Shown here in pieces: positions 34,472 to 43,701 of a stretch of DNA of 64,000 nucleotides. The notes beneath the pieces are model-generated. The model worked only from the letters and a program-made list of their open reading frames with translations, was not told the origin of the DNA and did not search any database. The stretch is from positions 2,418,001 to 2,482,000 of the forward strand of contig OY970206.1 in assembly GCA_963708425.1 (NCBI GenBank), in the 5' to 3' direction. Positions within the stretch are counted from its first letter, which is position 1, and the number at the start of each line of letters is the position of its first letter. Position numbers and translations under genes: made by a program. This DNA comes from JACMNW01 sp963708425. GTDB lineage: Bacteria; Pseudomonadota; Alphaproteobacteria; Rhodobacterales; Rhodobacteraceae.

Positions 34472-35608
34472 ATGGATTTCCGGACACTCGAAGACAATCT
34501 GGATGCACTGATCGCGAAGTGGTCGCCAGACCGCGCTGCGCGGATGGCACGGGTGGCCCTTGAAAAATCTGATTTCGATGATCTGGCGGCGGCTGGCCTG
34601 ACGCTTACCGGCGTGCCGGTCAGTCACGGCGGTTTGTGGCTGGATTCGGCGCGATCGGCCGCACAGGTCGCAAGGTTGTTGCGCAAGCTGGCTGGCGTGG
34701 ACCCTTCGCTTGCATTGGTTGCGTCGATGCATCCAACCGTTCTGTTGCTTTGGCTGGTTGATCCGGATGATGCTGCGCCAAGCGGATGGAAAGAACAACG
34801 CGACAGCGTCTTTGACGATGTAAAATCTGGCCACTGGTTCGGCACAATCGCCTCCGAGCCGGGCATTGGCGGCGACATTTTCGCGACCCGTTCGACGGCA
34901 AGCCTGCAGTCGGATGGCAGCTGGCGGATGAGTGGCGATAAATTCATGGGCAGTGGCTCGGGTGTCACCTCTTTTATGATGACGATTGCCTGCCCCGAGG
35001 GAGAAGAGCGTCCAGACATCTTTCTGCTTGATATGCGCGATCTTCCCTGGGACGGGTCTGACGGGTTGAAAATGGTGCGGGCATGGGATGGGATCGGGAT
35101 GGCTGCAACGCAAAGTCATGCGTTCCGCTTTGACAATGTGCAGGTGAGCCGACACGGCCTGCAGGGTAAGGTTCTTGACCTGTTTCCAACAATTGGCCCG
35201 GTGATCGGCTACATGTTTTCGGCAGTGATCATGGGCATTCTTGACGCCGCTGCAGCCGAGGCGAAACGCAGCCTTGGCAAGCGCGCCGAGCGACTGTCGG
35301 CATTCGAGCAGTCCGCTTGGATTGAAGCCGATACCCAAATCTGGCTGGCGCAACAGGCGTTCGAAGGGATGTCGCGATCCCTCGGCTCGGATGCGGCGGG
35401 CTTGGATGTCTTGCATGGCAAGCTTGCGATTGCCGATCTTTCTGAAAAGGCCTTGGCGGGTTTGAGCCATGCCCTTGGCGGGTCCAGCCTTTCGAAATCC
35501 AGCCCATTCGGGCAGTGGATGCAGGATGTCCGCGCCCTTGGCTATTTGCGACCGCCACGCGCGTTAAGCCATGCGCGAATTTTTCAAAGCCTAGCGGCTA
35601 CGGGGTAA
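34472..35608 (+). CDS. Acyl-CoA-dehydrogenase-like flavoprotein
   Basis: A 378-residue protein with the overall order of acyl-CoA dehydrogenases: helical N-domain (about 1-105), beta-domain with SEPGIGGDI and WRMSGDKFMGSGSG (about 110-225) and a helical C-domain (about 230-378). The usual C-terminal catalytic Glu cannot be placed and the end is short, so it may instead be a flavin monooxygenase-like or otherwise divergent member. ATG 34472 has GGAAGGGG 8 bases upstream. Codon use is less G-ending than neighbours, which may mean acquisition. Isolated: no beta-oxidation partners beside it. Confidence 0.7.
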   Translation: MDFRTLEDNLDALIAKWSPDRAARMARVALEKSDFDDLAAAGLTLTGVPVSHGGLWLDSARSAAQVARLLRKLAGVDPSLALVASMHPTVLLLWLVDPDDAAPSGWKEQRDSVFDDVKSGHWFGTIASEPGIGGDIFATRSTASLQSDGSWRMSGDKFMGSGSGVTSFMMTIACPEGEERPDIFLLDMRDLPWDGSDGLKMVRAWDGIGMAATQSHAFRFDNVQVSRHGLQGKVLDLFPTIGPVIGYMFSAVIMGILDAAAAEAKRSLGKRAERLSAFEQSAWIEADTQIWLAQQAFEGMSRSLGSDAAGLDVLHGKLAIADLSEKALAGLSHALGGSSLSKSSPFGQWMQDVRALGYLRPPRALSHARIFQSLAATG

Positions 35609-35764
35609 ATAGGGGTCTGCACGTACGAACCTTGCGACCAAGCGCTGGTCATTTGCAACGAACATGCTGAAAAACGCCTGTGCGCCTGGGCTGCTGTTTC
35701 TGGGGCATGGCAGTAGGATCGGGCTGCTGCGGCAAATGAAAGACACCCAGCTTGCGAACGGCCG

Positions 35765-36580
35765 CTAAGCCTTTTTCGCCGTCAGCACGAACGCGCGGAT
35801 TTTGCCGGTAATTGGGCCGGGGCCGAAGCGGTTTTGCAGAGCGGCCGCGACGGCTCGAGTGGTGGCACCGAGGCCATTTGGATCGCGGGCGAGGATTTCG
35901 GTTCGTAGGGGGCTGCCTTGGCAATAGGCTGTTGCCGCGTCCATCGGGGTTGCGGCGACGGAGTGGTGATTTACTGCTTTGGCGTCGCAGCTGACAAAGC
36001 CTGCAGTCGTCAGTTGCTTTGACAGCAGGTCGGTGTCGAACAGGCCATGCGGAACGCGGGCCATGAAATCTGGCGGATCATCGGGAAAACGTTTGGCCAA
36101 TGCGTCGGCCGCGACAGCGACGAAGTCGTTTTCGGAGAGACGGTCCCAGACGTTGAAGATGAAGCTGCCACCACTGCGCAGAACGCGGGCGGCTTCGGCA
36201 AAACCTTTTGGTTTGTCGGGAAAGAACATGACGCCGAATTGGCAAGCCACGGCGTCGAAAGAGCTATCGGGATAGGGCAGATCGGTGGCGTCGCACTGTG
36301 CCCAGGTGATGCGGGTTTCATTCGGCATCAGGCTTGCGGCGACATCCAGCATCGGCTGGTTCAAATCGGTGGCCGTGATGCGCGCGGCAGGCAGGCGCGC
36401 GGCAATGGCCCGCGTTAAGGCGCCTGAGCCTGCGGCGGTTTCCAGAATGTCGGTGGGCCGCAGGGGTTCGAGTAGCGATGCCAGATCCTGCGCGTAGGGA
36501 TCGAACAGCATTGGCACCATGAGTTGGTTGTACAGCTGGGGAATAGCGCCTGCGAAAAGGCCGTCGGTATCAATCATCAT
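35765..36580 (-). CDS. Class I SAM-dependent methyltransferase
   Basis: A 271-residue protein with a Rossmann fold: motif I LETAAGSGALTRAIA, acidic end of strand 2 TATDLNQPMLD, CDATDLPYPDSSFDAVACQFG and RVLRSGGSFIFNVWD, all as in the UbiE/Methyltransf_11 group. The C-terminal 100 residues give no substrate clue. Lone minus-strand gene between two plus-strand blocks. The 156 bases between it and the ACAD-like gene hold nothing convincing. Confidence 0.8.
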   Translation of the reverse strand: MMIDTDGLFAGAIPQLYNQLMVPMLFDPYAQDLASLLEPLRPTDILETAAGSGALTRAIAARLPAARITATDLNQPMLDVAASLMPNETRITWAQCDATDLPYPDSSFDAVACQFGVMFFPDKPKGFAEAARVLRSGGSFIFNVWDRLSENDFVAVAADALAKRFPDDPPDFMARVPHGLFDTDLLSKQLTTAGFVSCDAKAVNHHSVAATPMDAATAYCQGSPLRTEILARDPNGLGATTRAVAAALQNRFGPGPITGKIRAFVLTAKKA

Positions 36581-36687
36581 ATTAATCCATCTATCTGCAA
36601 TACGGACACGCTAGCACGAAAGCCAAGGACTGTGGGGAAAACCATGGTGGGGTTGATGGTGGGCGGGCGAACGGGCAGTGTTGCGGC

Positions 36688-37083
36688 ATGACGCATAAGC
36701 ATTACATTCGGGTTTACTACGAGGACGTCGATCTTGCCGGGATCGTTTACTATGCGAATTACCTGAAATTCATAGAACGCGGGCGCAGTGAATGGGTGCG
36801 GTCTTTGGGGATTGATCAAGGCGCGCTGCGGGCGGAGCGGGGCGTGGTGTTTGCGGTGCGCCGTCTGGTGGCGGATTATCTGGCGGCGGCGCGGTTTGAT
36901 GATGAGGTGTGTGTCGAGACGAGCCTGCGGGCGATGACGGGCGCGCGGATTGTGTTGGACCAGCGGGTGCTGCGGGGGGATACGGTGCTGTTTGGCACCG
37001 AGGTGGTGTTGGTGTGTCTGGGGGGCGATGGGCGGGCGGTGCGGCTGCCTGCCGACATTCGCACGCTGCTGGCGACGGCGTGA
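36688..37083 (+). CDS. ybgC: Tol-Pal-associated acyl-CoA thioesterase YbgC
   Basis: A 131-residue hotdog-fold thioesterase. The active-site block YYEDVDLAGIVYYANYLKFIERGRSEW (Asp13/Asp15 region) is intact. It opens the tol-pal cluster as in most proteobacteria, with 140 bases to tolQ. Role in acyl-ACP or phospholipid metabolism follows from the family. Confidence 0.92.
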   Translation: MTHKHYIRVYYEDVDLAGIVYYANYLKFIERGRSEWVRSLGIDQGALRAERGVVFAVRRLVADYLAAARFDDEVCVETSLRAMTGARIVLDQRVLRGDTVLFGTEVVLVCLGGDGRAVRLPADIRTLLATA

Positions 37084-37147
37084 CGTTTCCGGATGTTTCA
37101 AGGCGTGACAGAAGTTTGGCAGCATATTGCCCGCACGCAGACTTGTA

Positions 37148-37177
37148 TTGGCATTCCATAGTGAATGCAGATAGAAT
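37148..37177 (+). promoter_or_regulatory. Likely tolQ promoter with internal palindrome
   Basis: TTGGCA (37148-37153) and TAGAAT (37172-37177) are 18 bases apart, 46 bases before the tolQ ATG. The inverted repeat GCATTC (37151-37156) / GAATGC (37163-37168), spacer CATAGT, sits across the -35 and spacer, where a bound repressor would block polymerase. Confidence 0.5.
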
Positions 37178-37223
37178 CGCCTGTAACGGAGGCTGAGAAA
37201 CAGCCCGAAACAAGAGCAGGCGT

Positions 37224-37919
37224 ATGGATACCACAACCATTTCGATGGCGCAGGAGATTGATTTCTCGCTGTTCGCCTTATTTGCGCGCGCAACGATCAC
37301 TGTGAAACTGGTCATGATCATGCTGATGGTCATGTCGTTTTGGTCTTGGGCGATCATCGTGCGGAAGCACATTCTGTTTCGCGCCTCGAAAGGCGAAGCG
37401 AGCGTGTTTGACCGGTCTTTCTGGTCTGGCGAGCCGCTGGATGAGTTGTTCGAGAAGATCGGATCAACGCCTGAAGGGGCGTCGGAGAAGATTTTCGCGA
37501 GCGGCATGTTGGAGTGGCGGCGCAGTCACCGGCAGGATGGCGGGCTGATCGCGGGGGCGCAGGCGCGGATTGATCGCAGCATGGATGTGGCGATTGCCAA
37601 GGAAAGCGAGCAGTTGAATTCGGGGCTGTCGTTTCTGGCGACAGTGGGGTCGACGGCACCGTTCATCGGGCTGTTTGGTACGATCTGGGGGATCAAGCAT
37701 TCGTTCGAGCAGATTGCGATTTCGCAGAATACCAATTTGGCAGTGGTGGCACCCGGGATTGCCGAGGCGTTGCTGGCGACGGGCATCGGTCTGGTGGCGG
37801 CTATTCCGGCGGTGGTATTTTATAACAAGCTGAATGCGGATTCGGAGCGGATCATCGGCGGCTATGAAGCGTTTGCCGATGAGTTTGCGACCATTCTTTC
37901 GCGCCAGTTGGACGCCTGA
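37224..37919 (+). CDS. tolQ: Tol-Pal system proton channel subunit TolQ
   Basis: A 231-residue inner-membrane protein of the MotA/TolQ/ExbB family. Three helices (about 23-45, 137-160, 173-195), with the family core TVGSTAPFIGLFGTIWGIKHSF and GIAEALLATGIGLVAAIPAVVFYN. With TolR it forms the proton-driven stator powering outer-membrane constriction. First gene of tolQRAB-pal. Confidence 0.96.
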   Translation: MDTTTISMAQEIDFSLFALFARATITVKLVMIMLMVMSFWSWAIIVRKHILFRASKGEASVFDRSFWSGEPLDELFEKIGSTPEGASEKIFASGMLEWRRSHRQDGGLIAGAQARIDRSMDVAIAKESEQLNSGLSFLATVGSTAPFIGLFGTIWGIKHSFEQIAISQNTNLAVVAPGIAEALLATGIGLVAAIPAVVFYNKLNADSERIIGGYEAFADEFATILSRQLDA

Positions 37920-37922
37920 GGC

Positions 37923-38399
37923 ATGGGCGGCGGGGTTCAGCGCAGCGCGGGTGGCGGTGGTCGGCGGGGGCGGCATCGGCGGGGTCGCAGTGCTGCGATG
38001 TCGGAGATCAACGTTACACCGTTTGTCGATGTGATGCTGGTGTTGCTGATTATTTTCATGGTGGCGGCACCGCTGTTGACGGCGGGTGTGCCGCTGGAAC
38101 TGCCGGATACGGCGGCGAATGCGTTGCCGACGGAAGAGGAAGAGCCGCTGACGATTTCGATGACAGCGGATGGTATGTTGCTGATCCAGAATGAGGAAGT
38201 GGCGGAGGAAACGCTGATCCCGAAGCTGCGGGCGATTGCTGCCGAACGGACCAGCGACAAGGTGTTTTTGCGGGCGGATGGGGCGATACCGTATGAGCGG
38301 GTGGCGCAGGTTATGGGGGCGTTGAATGCGGGCGGGTTTCGCAACATCGGTTTGGTGACGGATACGCAGGGGCCAACTTTTGGCGGGTCTGGCGGCTAG
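37923..38399 (+). CDS. tolR: Tol-Pal system protein TolR
   Basis: A 158-residue protein of the ExbD/TolR family: basic Gly/Arg-rich N-terminus (about 1-24), then MSEINVTPFVDVMLVLLIIFMVAAP, the single membrane helix with the proton-relay Asp in FVDV, and a periplasmic domain. The N-terminal Arg/Gly stretch is longer than in E. coli; an internal ATG at 37998 (SEINVTPF) could also serve as start. Confidence 0.93.
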   Translation: MGGGVQRSAGGGGRRGRHRRGRSAAMSEINVTPFVDVMLVLLIIFMVAAPLLTAGVPLELPDTAANALPTEEEEPLTISMTADGMLLIQNEEVAEETLIPKLRAIAAERTSDKVFLRADGAIPYERVAQVMGALNAGGFRNIGLVTDTQGPTFGGSGG

Positions 38400-38411
38400 G
38401 CTGTGGGGCGG

Positions 38412-39605
38412 ATGGACACAGGGACCATCATATCGGGGATTGGGCACGCGGGCCTGATCCTTTGGGTGCTATTTGGCGGCATTCTGTTTTCGCCGAAGGA
38501 CGCGCCGGAGATTGCTGCGACGGAGGTGAGTTTGCTGTCGGAGGCGGAGTATGATGCGCTGGTTGCGGCTGCACCGACGACGCCAGAGCCGTCGGAGCAG
38601 CCCGCATTGCCGGAAGTGACGCCGCCAGCCCCGGTGCAGCCGGAATTGGAGGCGGCAGAGCAACAGCCAGAAGCGACCGAAGACCCCGCGCCCGAGCAGG
38701 AAGCCCCGACGCCGCAGGAGGAGCCTGCGCCGGAAGCGGCACCTGAGGCGGTTGAAATTGCGCCAGTCCCAGAGCCGGAGGTGACCGAGGCGTTGCCGGA
38801 TCAGCCGACGCCCGAGGTGGTGCCGGATGAGGCTTTGGCGCTGCCGGAAAATACGCCGCCGCCGGTACCGCGCCCGGCACCGCGCGTGGCACCGTTGCCG
38901 GTGGCGGAACCTGATCCAGAGGTGGCGATTGCCGAGGAAGACGTGGCTGCGGTGACGCCGGATGCAACGCCCGATGCGCCTGTGGTGACAGAAGAACAGC
39001 CCGCCACGGCGCAGGAAGAGGCGGGCACGGTGATAGAGACGGAAGCCACTGAAGAGGTGGTCGAGGTGCCGACATTGGCACCTGCATCCAGTGCGCGACC
39101 GAAATCACGACCAACGCGGACGGCAGCGGCGGAGCCCGCCGAAGAGGTGCAAGAGCCGGTGGCGGAAGCGGCATCTGCAGAGCCCGCGGTTGATCCGGAG
39201 GCCGAGGCGATTGCTGCGGCGCTGGCCGAGGCGACGGCGGCTGACGATGGGGTTGAAGAGGGTGGCAATACTGCGCCGCAGGGGCCACCGATGACCTCGG
39301 GTGAAAAGGATGGGCTGCGGGTGGCGGTTTCGGCCTGCTGGATTGTTGATACCGGATCGCAATCCGCCGATGTAACTGTCACGATTGGTGTGTCGATGAA
39401 CCCGGATGGCACTGTTGTTGGCAATTCTTTGCAATTGATCGGGGCCGAGGGCGGTACAGAAGAGGCGCAAAGATCGGCTTTTGAGAAAGCCAGACGTGCG
39501 ATTTTGCGGTGTGAGAAGGGCGGCTATCCGCTGCCCCAGGAAAAATATGAACAGTGGAAGGATATCGAAATGGTATTCAATCCCGATGGTATGAGGTTGA
39601 GATGA
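38412..39605 (+). CDS. tolA: TolA-like energy transducer
   Basis: A 397-residue protein: one N-terminal membrane helix (about 7-27), a long Pro/Glu/Ala/Val-rich periplasmic spacer (about 45-285, full of PEP, PAPE and AEA), and a C-terminal TonB/TolA-type domain (about 295-397) with two Cys (SACWIV and LRCEKGG). The Pro/Glu spacer replaces the long helix of enterobacterial TolA, as usual in alphaproteobacteria. tolB starts within its stop (ATGA). Confidence 0.9.
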   Translation: MDTGTIISGIGHAGLILWVLFGGILFSPKDAPEIAATEVSLLSEAEYDALVAAAPTTPEPSEQPALPEVTPPAPVQPELEAAEQQPEATEDPAPEQEAPTPQEEPAPEAAPEAVEIAPVPEPEVTEALPDQPTPEVVPDEALALPENTPPPVPRPAPRVAPLPVAEPDPEVAIAEEDVAAVTPDATPDAPVVTEEQPATAQEEAGTVIETEATEEVVEVPTLAPASSARPKSRPTRTAAAEPAEEVQEPVAEAASAEPAVDPEAEAIAAALAEATAADDGVEEGGNTAPQGPPMTSGEKDGLRVAVSACWIVDTGSQSADVTVTIGVSMNPDGTVVGNSLQLIGAEGGTEEAQRSAFEKARRAILRCEKGGYPLPQEKYEQWKDIEMVFNPDGMRLR

Positions 39606-40927
39606 ACATGTTGAAAACCCTGAGCATCGCCTTGATGCTGGCAAGCGCGGCAGTGACCGCCGCTTTTGCGCAAGACGGCCCGCTGCGGATTGAAATTACC
39701 GAAGGGGTGATCGAACCGCTGCCGTTTGCAGTGCCCAACTTTGTTGCCGAGAACGGCGATGCTGGCGAGTACGCTGCCAATATCAGCCGGGTCATCGCGG
39801 CCGATCTGGCGGGTACCGGGCTGTTTCGGGAAATTCCGGCTGAGGCGCATATCTCATCCGTGACCAGCTTTGATGCGCCCGTGGCGTATGCGGACTGGAA
39901 GGCGATCAATGCGCAGGCGCTGATTACCGGGGCGGTTTCGGCGTCGGGCGATCGGATTGTCGTCAAGTTCCGGCTGTTTGATGTGTTTTCTGGCCAGCCA
40001 TTGGGTGAGGGGCTGCAGTTTGCCGGCACGCCGTCCAGCTGGCGGCGGATGGCGCATAAGGTTGCGGATGCGGTCTATAGCCGGATCACTGGCGAGGGTG
40101 GTTATTTTGACAGCCGGGTGGTGTTCGTTTCTGAATCCGGGCCGAAGAACCAGCGCGCGAAGCGATTGGGCGTGATGGATTATGATGGGGCGGGTCTGCA
40201 GTATCTGACCGATAGTTCTTCTATCGTGTTGGCACCGCGGTTTTCGCCCGATGGTGGCCGGGTGTTGTTCACCTCTTACGCATCCGGCTTTCCAGAGATT
40301 TATGTGATGGACGTAGGCAGCCTGCAAACCCGTAATCTGGGGCAGGTTCCGGGCACCATGACCTTCGCGCCGCGTTTTGCGCCTGATGGACGGACTGTGG
40401 TATTTTCGCTGGAACAGGGGGGCAATTCCGACATCTACACCGTGGATACGGAAAGCGGGCAGTTGAACCAGCTGACCAACGCGCCGTCGATTGAAACTGC
40501 GCCCAGCTTTTCGCCCGATGGCAGCCAGATTGTGTTTGAAAGCGATCGGTCCGGCACACAGCAGTTGTACATCATGTCTGCGGGTGGCGGCGAGCCTGTG
40601 CGGCTGTCGAACGGGGCCGGACGCTATGGCACGCCGGTCTGGTCGCCACGCGGAGATTTGATTGCCTTTACCAAGCAGAACGAAGGTAGGTTCCATATTG
40701 GCGTGATGCGCACTGACGGGTCGGAAGAACGGTTGCTGACGGCATCGTTCCTGGATGAAGGCCCGACATGGGCGCCAAACGGGCGGGTGATCATGTTCAC
40801 GCGCCAAGGCGCAGGGGCCGAAGGACAGCCAGCGCTGTATTCGGTTGACGTGTCGGGGCGTAACTTGCGTCAGATCACCACCGAAACACCGGCGTCTGAT
40901 CCGGCATGGTCGCCGCTTTTGCAGTAA
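39602..40927 (+). CDS. tolB: Tol-Pal system beta-propeller protein TolB
   Basis: A 441-residue periplasmic protein with a signal peptide (about 1-21, ending AFA-QD), an N-terminal domain and a six-bladed WD40-like propeller from about 190 on (repeats such as APRFSPDGGRVLFTSY, APSFSPDGSQIVFESDRSG and PVWSPRGDLIAFT). Binds Pal and the TolA C-terminal domain. ATG 39602 overlaps the tolA stop. Confidence 0.95.
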   Translation: MNMLKTLSIALMLASAAVTAAFAQDGPLRIEITEGVIEPLPFAVPNFVAENGDAGEYAANISRVIAADLAGTGLFREIPAEAHISSVTSFDAPVAYADWKAINAQALITGAVSASGDRIVVKFRLFDVFSGQPLGEGLQFAGTPSSWRRMAHKVADAVYSRITGEGGYFDSRVVFVSESGPKNQRAKRLGVMDYDGAGLQYLTDSSSIVLAPRFSPDGGRVLFTSYASGFPEIYVMDVGSLQTRNLGQVPGTMTFAPRFAPDGRTVVFSLEQGGNSDIYTVDTESGQLNQLTNAPSIETAPSFSPDGSQIVFESDRSGTQQLYIMSAGGGEPVRLSNGAGRYGTPVWSPRGDLIAFTKQNEGRFHIGVMRTDGSEERLLTASFLDEGPTWAPNGRVIMFTRQGAGAEGQPALYSVDVSGRNLRQITTETPASDPAWSPLLQ

Positions 40928-41011
40928 AAACAGTGTCGCCAGCGGATTCCCATGGCGGCGCGAACCTGATATGCTTTTTCACATCGAGCCAAGAACAAGA
41001 AGGATGACACC

Positions 41012-41530
41012 ATGAAATATCTTCCCAAGGCTCTGCTTTTGGTGGCAGTGCTGGGCCTTGCGGCCTGTAATAACCCCGATCGTTATGGGGCCGGTGGGGC
41101 GGGCGGCGCTGGGGGTGCCGGCGGTATTGACAGCAGCGGTTTGGGCGATGCTGGCGATCCGCGTTCAGTTGCGTATTTTCAGCAGACCGTGGGCGACCGG
41201 GTTCTGTTTCCCGTTGACCAAAGCAGCCTGACACCCGAAGCGCGCGGTATTCTGGCGCAGCAGGCGACGTGGCTTATGACCAATGCCGACTATGCGATCA
41301 TCATCGAGGGCCATGCGGATGAGCAGGGCACGCGGGAATACAACCTTGGCCTAGGCGCAAAGCGCGCGTCGGCGGTGCAGGATTTCCTGATCAGCCAGGG
41401 TGTGACGGCAAGCCGGATGCGCACTGTGAGCTATGGCAAGGAACGCCCGATTGAGGTGTGTTCGGAAGAGGCCTGCTATTCACGTAACCGCCGCGCTGTG
41501 ACAGTGCTGTCGGCTGGCGCGGGGGCATGA
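41012..41530 (+). CDS. pal: Peptidoglycan-associated lipoprotein Pal
   Basis: A 172-residue outer-membrane lipoprotein. Lipobox LAAC at residue 19, a Gly/Ala-rich linker (GAGGAGGAGGAGG), then the OmpA-like domain (about 60-165) with EGHADEQGTREYNLGLGAKRA and the closing YSRNRRAV. The GHADERGT-like block binds diaminopimelate. AGAAGGATG precedes the ATG. Confidence 0.96.
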   Translation: MKYLPKALLLVAVLGLAACNNPDRYGAGGAGGAGGAGGIDSSGLGDAGDPRSVAYFQQTVGDRVLFPVDQSSLTPEARGILAQQATWLMTNADYAIIIEGHADEQGTREYNLGLGAKRASAVQDFLISQGVTASRMRTVSYGKERPIEVCSEEACYSRNRRAVTVLSAGAGA

Positions 41531-41531
41531 A

Positions 41532-42365
41532 ATGATGCGCGGCGCTTGGGTTCTATTGGTGCTGTTGGCCTTGATGCCGGGCTTTGCGATTGCGCAAGAC
41601 CGGGCGCAGACGCTGGCGGATATACGGGCCGAGTTAGCCGCGCTGAATGCCGAGTTTACGGCGCTGAAACAAGAACTGGTAACAACCGGGGCCGCCCAAT
41701 CTGGGGCGGCTGGGGGCGATGCGCTGCAGCGGATGGATGCGATCGAGGCGGCACTGGTGCAGTTGACGTCGAAGACCGAAGCGGTTGAGTTGCGGCTGAA
41801 CAAAGTGGCGGCCGATGGCACCAACCGGATCGGTGATCTGGAGTTTCGGTTGTGCGAAGTGACCGAAGGTTGTGACATCGGCTCGCTTGGCACGACAGCG
41901 CCGTTGGGCGGTGGGGGCACCGCACCAGTCGTGGTGGGAACTGACCCCGGTGCGGCACCCGCGATCGGTGGGGCGGAGCTGGCCGTTGGCGAACAAGCAG
42001 ACTTTGACCGGGCCAAGGAGGTGCTCGGCAAAGGTGACTTTCGCACCGCCGCGGACCTCTTTGCGACCTTTACCACGACCTATACGGGCGGGCCCCTAAG
42101 CCAGGAGGCGCAGTTTCTGCGCGGCGAGGCGTTGGCGCAACTGGGCGAGACCTCGAACGCGGCGCGGGCGTATCTGGAGTCGTTTTCAGGCGCACCGGAT
42201 GGACCACGGGCAGGTGAGGCGTTGCTGAAGCTGGGGCAATCGCTGGGCACGCTGGGGCAAACGCCCGAGGCCTGTGTGACGCTGACCGAAGTGGGCGTGC
42301 GGTTTCCGGGCAGCATTGATGCGTCCAACGCGCAGATCGCCATGCAGGGGCTGGGGTGCCAGTAG
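41532..42365 (+). CDS. cpoB: Cell division coordinator CpoB (YbgF)
   Basis: A 277-residue periplasmic protein: signal peptide (about 1-21), an N-terminal coiled coil (about 25-110, with LADIRAELAALNAEFTALKQEL), a Gly/Pro-rich linker and TPR repeats (about 160-275) ending in QGLGCQ. In E. coli it ties peptidoglycan synthesis to Tol-driven constriction. It starts 2 bases after pal and overlaps tilS by 10 bases. Confidence 0.9.
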   Translation: MMRGAWVLLVLLALMPGFAIAQDRAQTLADIRAELAALNAEFTALKQELVTTGAAQSGAAGGDALQRMDAIEAALVQLTSKTEAVELRLNKVAADGTNRIGDLEFRLCEVTEGCDIGSLGTTAPLGGGGTAPVVVGTDPGAAPAIGGAELAVGEQADFDRAKEVLGKGDFRTAADLFATFTTTYTGGPLSQEAQFLRGEALAQLGETSNAARAYLESFSGAPDGPRAGEALLKLGQSLGTLGQTPEACVTLTEVGVRFPGSIDASNAQIAMQGLGCQ

Positions 42366-43627
42366 AAGGCGACTGGCCAAATGTCGAAGACGAGGATTTC
42401 GATCTTCTGTTGTCGGCGCAGTACGGCTTTACACCAGACAATCAAACACAAGTTGCGGTGGCAGTTTCGGGCGGTGGGGATTCCATCGCCCTTTTGCATC
42501 TTGCGCACCGTGCTGCCCCTCATGTGGGATGGACGGTAGCTGCGGTCACAGTAGATCACGGTTTGCGCGCAGAGGCTGCCGACGAAGCAGCGGGAGTTGC
42601 CCGATTCTGCGAAAGCTTGGGCATTTCACACACGATCCTGCGCTGGGAACACGGTGTCATAGCCGGCAATCTGATGGACGAGGCCCGCAAAGCCCGCGAA
42701 CGGCTGATAGCTGATTGGGCGATGTCGCAGGGCATCGCGCATGTGGCCCTCGGTCATACGGCAGATGATCAGGCAGAGACGTTCCTGATGGGGTTGGCGA
42801 GGGCATCCGGTCTTGATGGGTTGGCCGGAATGCGGAGTTTTTGGAGAACGGGCAATGTGAAGTGGTCGCGGCCGTTGCTGCATCACAGCCGTGCAGACCT
42901 GCGTGCCTATCTGACGCGGCACAATATTTCTTGGGTGGACGATCCCACGAACGACGATGACCGCTTTACCCGCATCAAGGCGCGCAAGGCTTTGGTGGTA
43001 TTGGCACCACTTGGGATTACGGTCGAAAGTTTGAACACCTCGATCTGGCATTTGTCATTGGCGCGGCATGCCTTGAAAGATACCTTGCTTTCGGCGGTCA
43101 AAACCGAAGTGACAGAGGCCGCCGGAGGGCTGACAATTAGCCGCTCGGCGTTCTCAGCCTTGCCGACGGATATCAAGCGGCGGCTGTTGATGGCGTCTAT
43201 CGCGTGGCTGTCGGGCGACCAATATGCCCCTCGTACTTCCAAGCAGGCGAATTTGCTGTTTGCCATCAGTTCGGACAAAGATACCACGCTGAGCGGCTGC
43301 CGCTTTCGCTGCAAAGCTGGTGCGATCCATATCCACCGCGAACCCCGTGCGGTGGCGTCGGTGGTTTGCCCGCCGGGCCAGCTGTGGGACAACCGCTGGG
43401 TTGTCGAGGGCCCTGCGGAGCCGGGGTTGGAGGTGCGGGCTTTGGGGGCCGTCGGCCTGCGGGCTTGCAAGGACTGGCGCGCTACTGGGGTCAGCCGCGA
43501 TGCGTTGTTGGTGTCGCCTGCGATCTGGCGGGGGGAGGTGTTGGTGGCGGCGCCTTTGGCGGGGTTTTCCAATGGCTGGACTGCGCGAATTGACGCTGGT
43601 TTTACCTCTTTCATTATATCGCATTGA
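42356..43627 (+). CDS. tilS: tRNA(Ile)-lysidine synthase
   Basis: A 423-residue ATP-dependent enzyme that puts lysine on C34 of the CAU-anticodon tRNA-Ile. The PP-loop SGGGDSIALLHL is near residues 39-50; VDHGLR and the ALGHTADDQAETFLM block follow. Start is GTG 42356 inside the end of cpoB. Codon use is more even than in the neighbouring genes, but the frame is intact. Confidence 0.93.
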   Translation: MPVEGDWPNVEDEDFDLLLSAQYGFTPDNQTQVAVAVSGGGDSIALLHLAHRAAPHVGWTVAAVTVDHGLRAEAADEAAGVARFCESLGISHTILRWEHGVIAGNLMDEARKARERLIADWAMSQGIAHVALGHTADDQAETFLMGLARASGLDGLAGMRSFWRTGNVKWSRPLLHHSRADLRAYLTRHNISWVDDPTNDDDRFTRIKARKALVVLAPLGITVESLNTSIWHLSLARHALKDTLLSAVKTEVTEAAGGLTISRSAFSALPTDIKRRLLMASIAWLSGDQYAPRTSKQANLLFAISSDKDTTLSGCRFRCKAGAIHIHREPRAVASVVCPPGQLWDNRWVVEGPAEPGLEVRALGAVGLRACKDWRATGVSRDALLVSPAIWRGEVLVAAPLAGFSNGWTARIDAGFTSFIISH

Positions 43628-43701
43628 ACGCCCCAAACTAATCTCTATCTTAGCACCAAGCGAGCGACGCTAATCTGCGCCGCGCATTGAGGAGAGTTTT
43701 C

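Noticed and set aside
35664..35768. Short plus-strand frame of 34 codons between the ACAD-like and methyltransferase genes
   Set aside because: No ribosome binding site, no homology, overlaps the convergent methyltransferase end.
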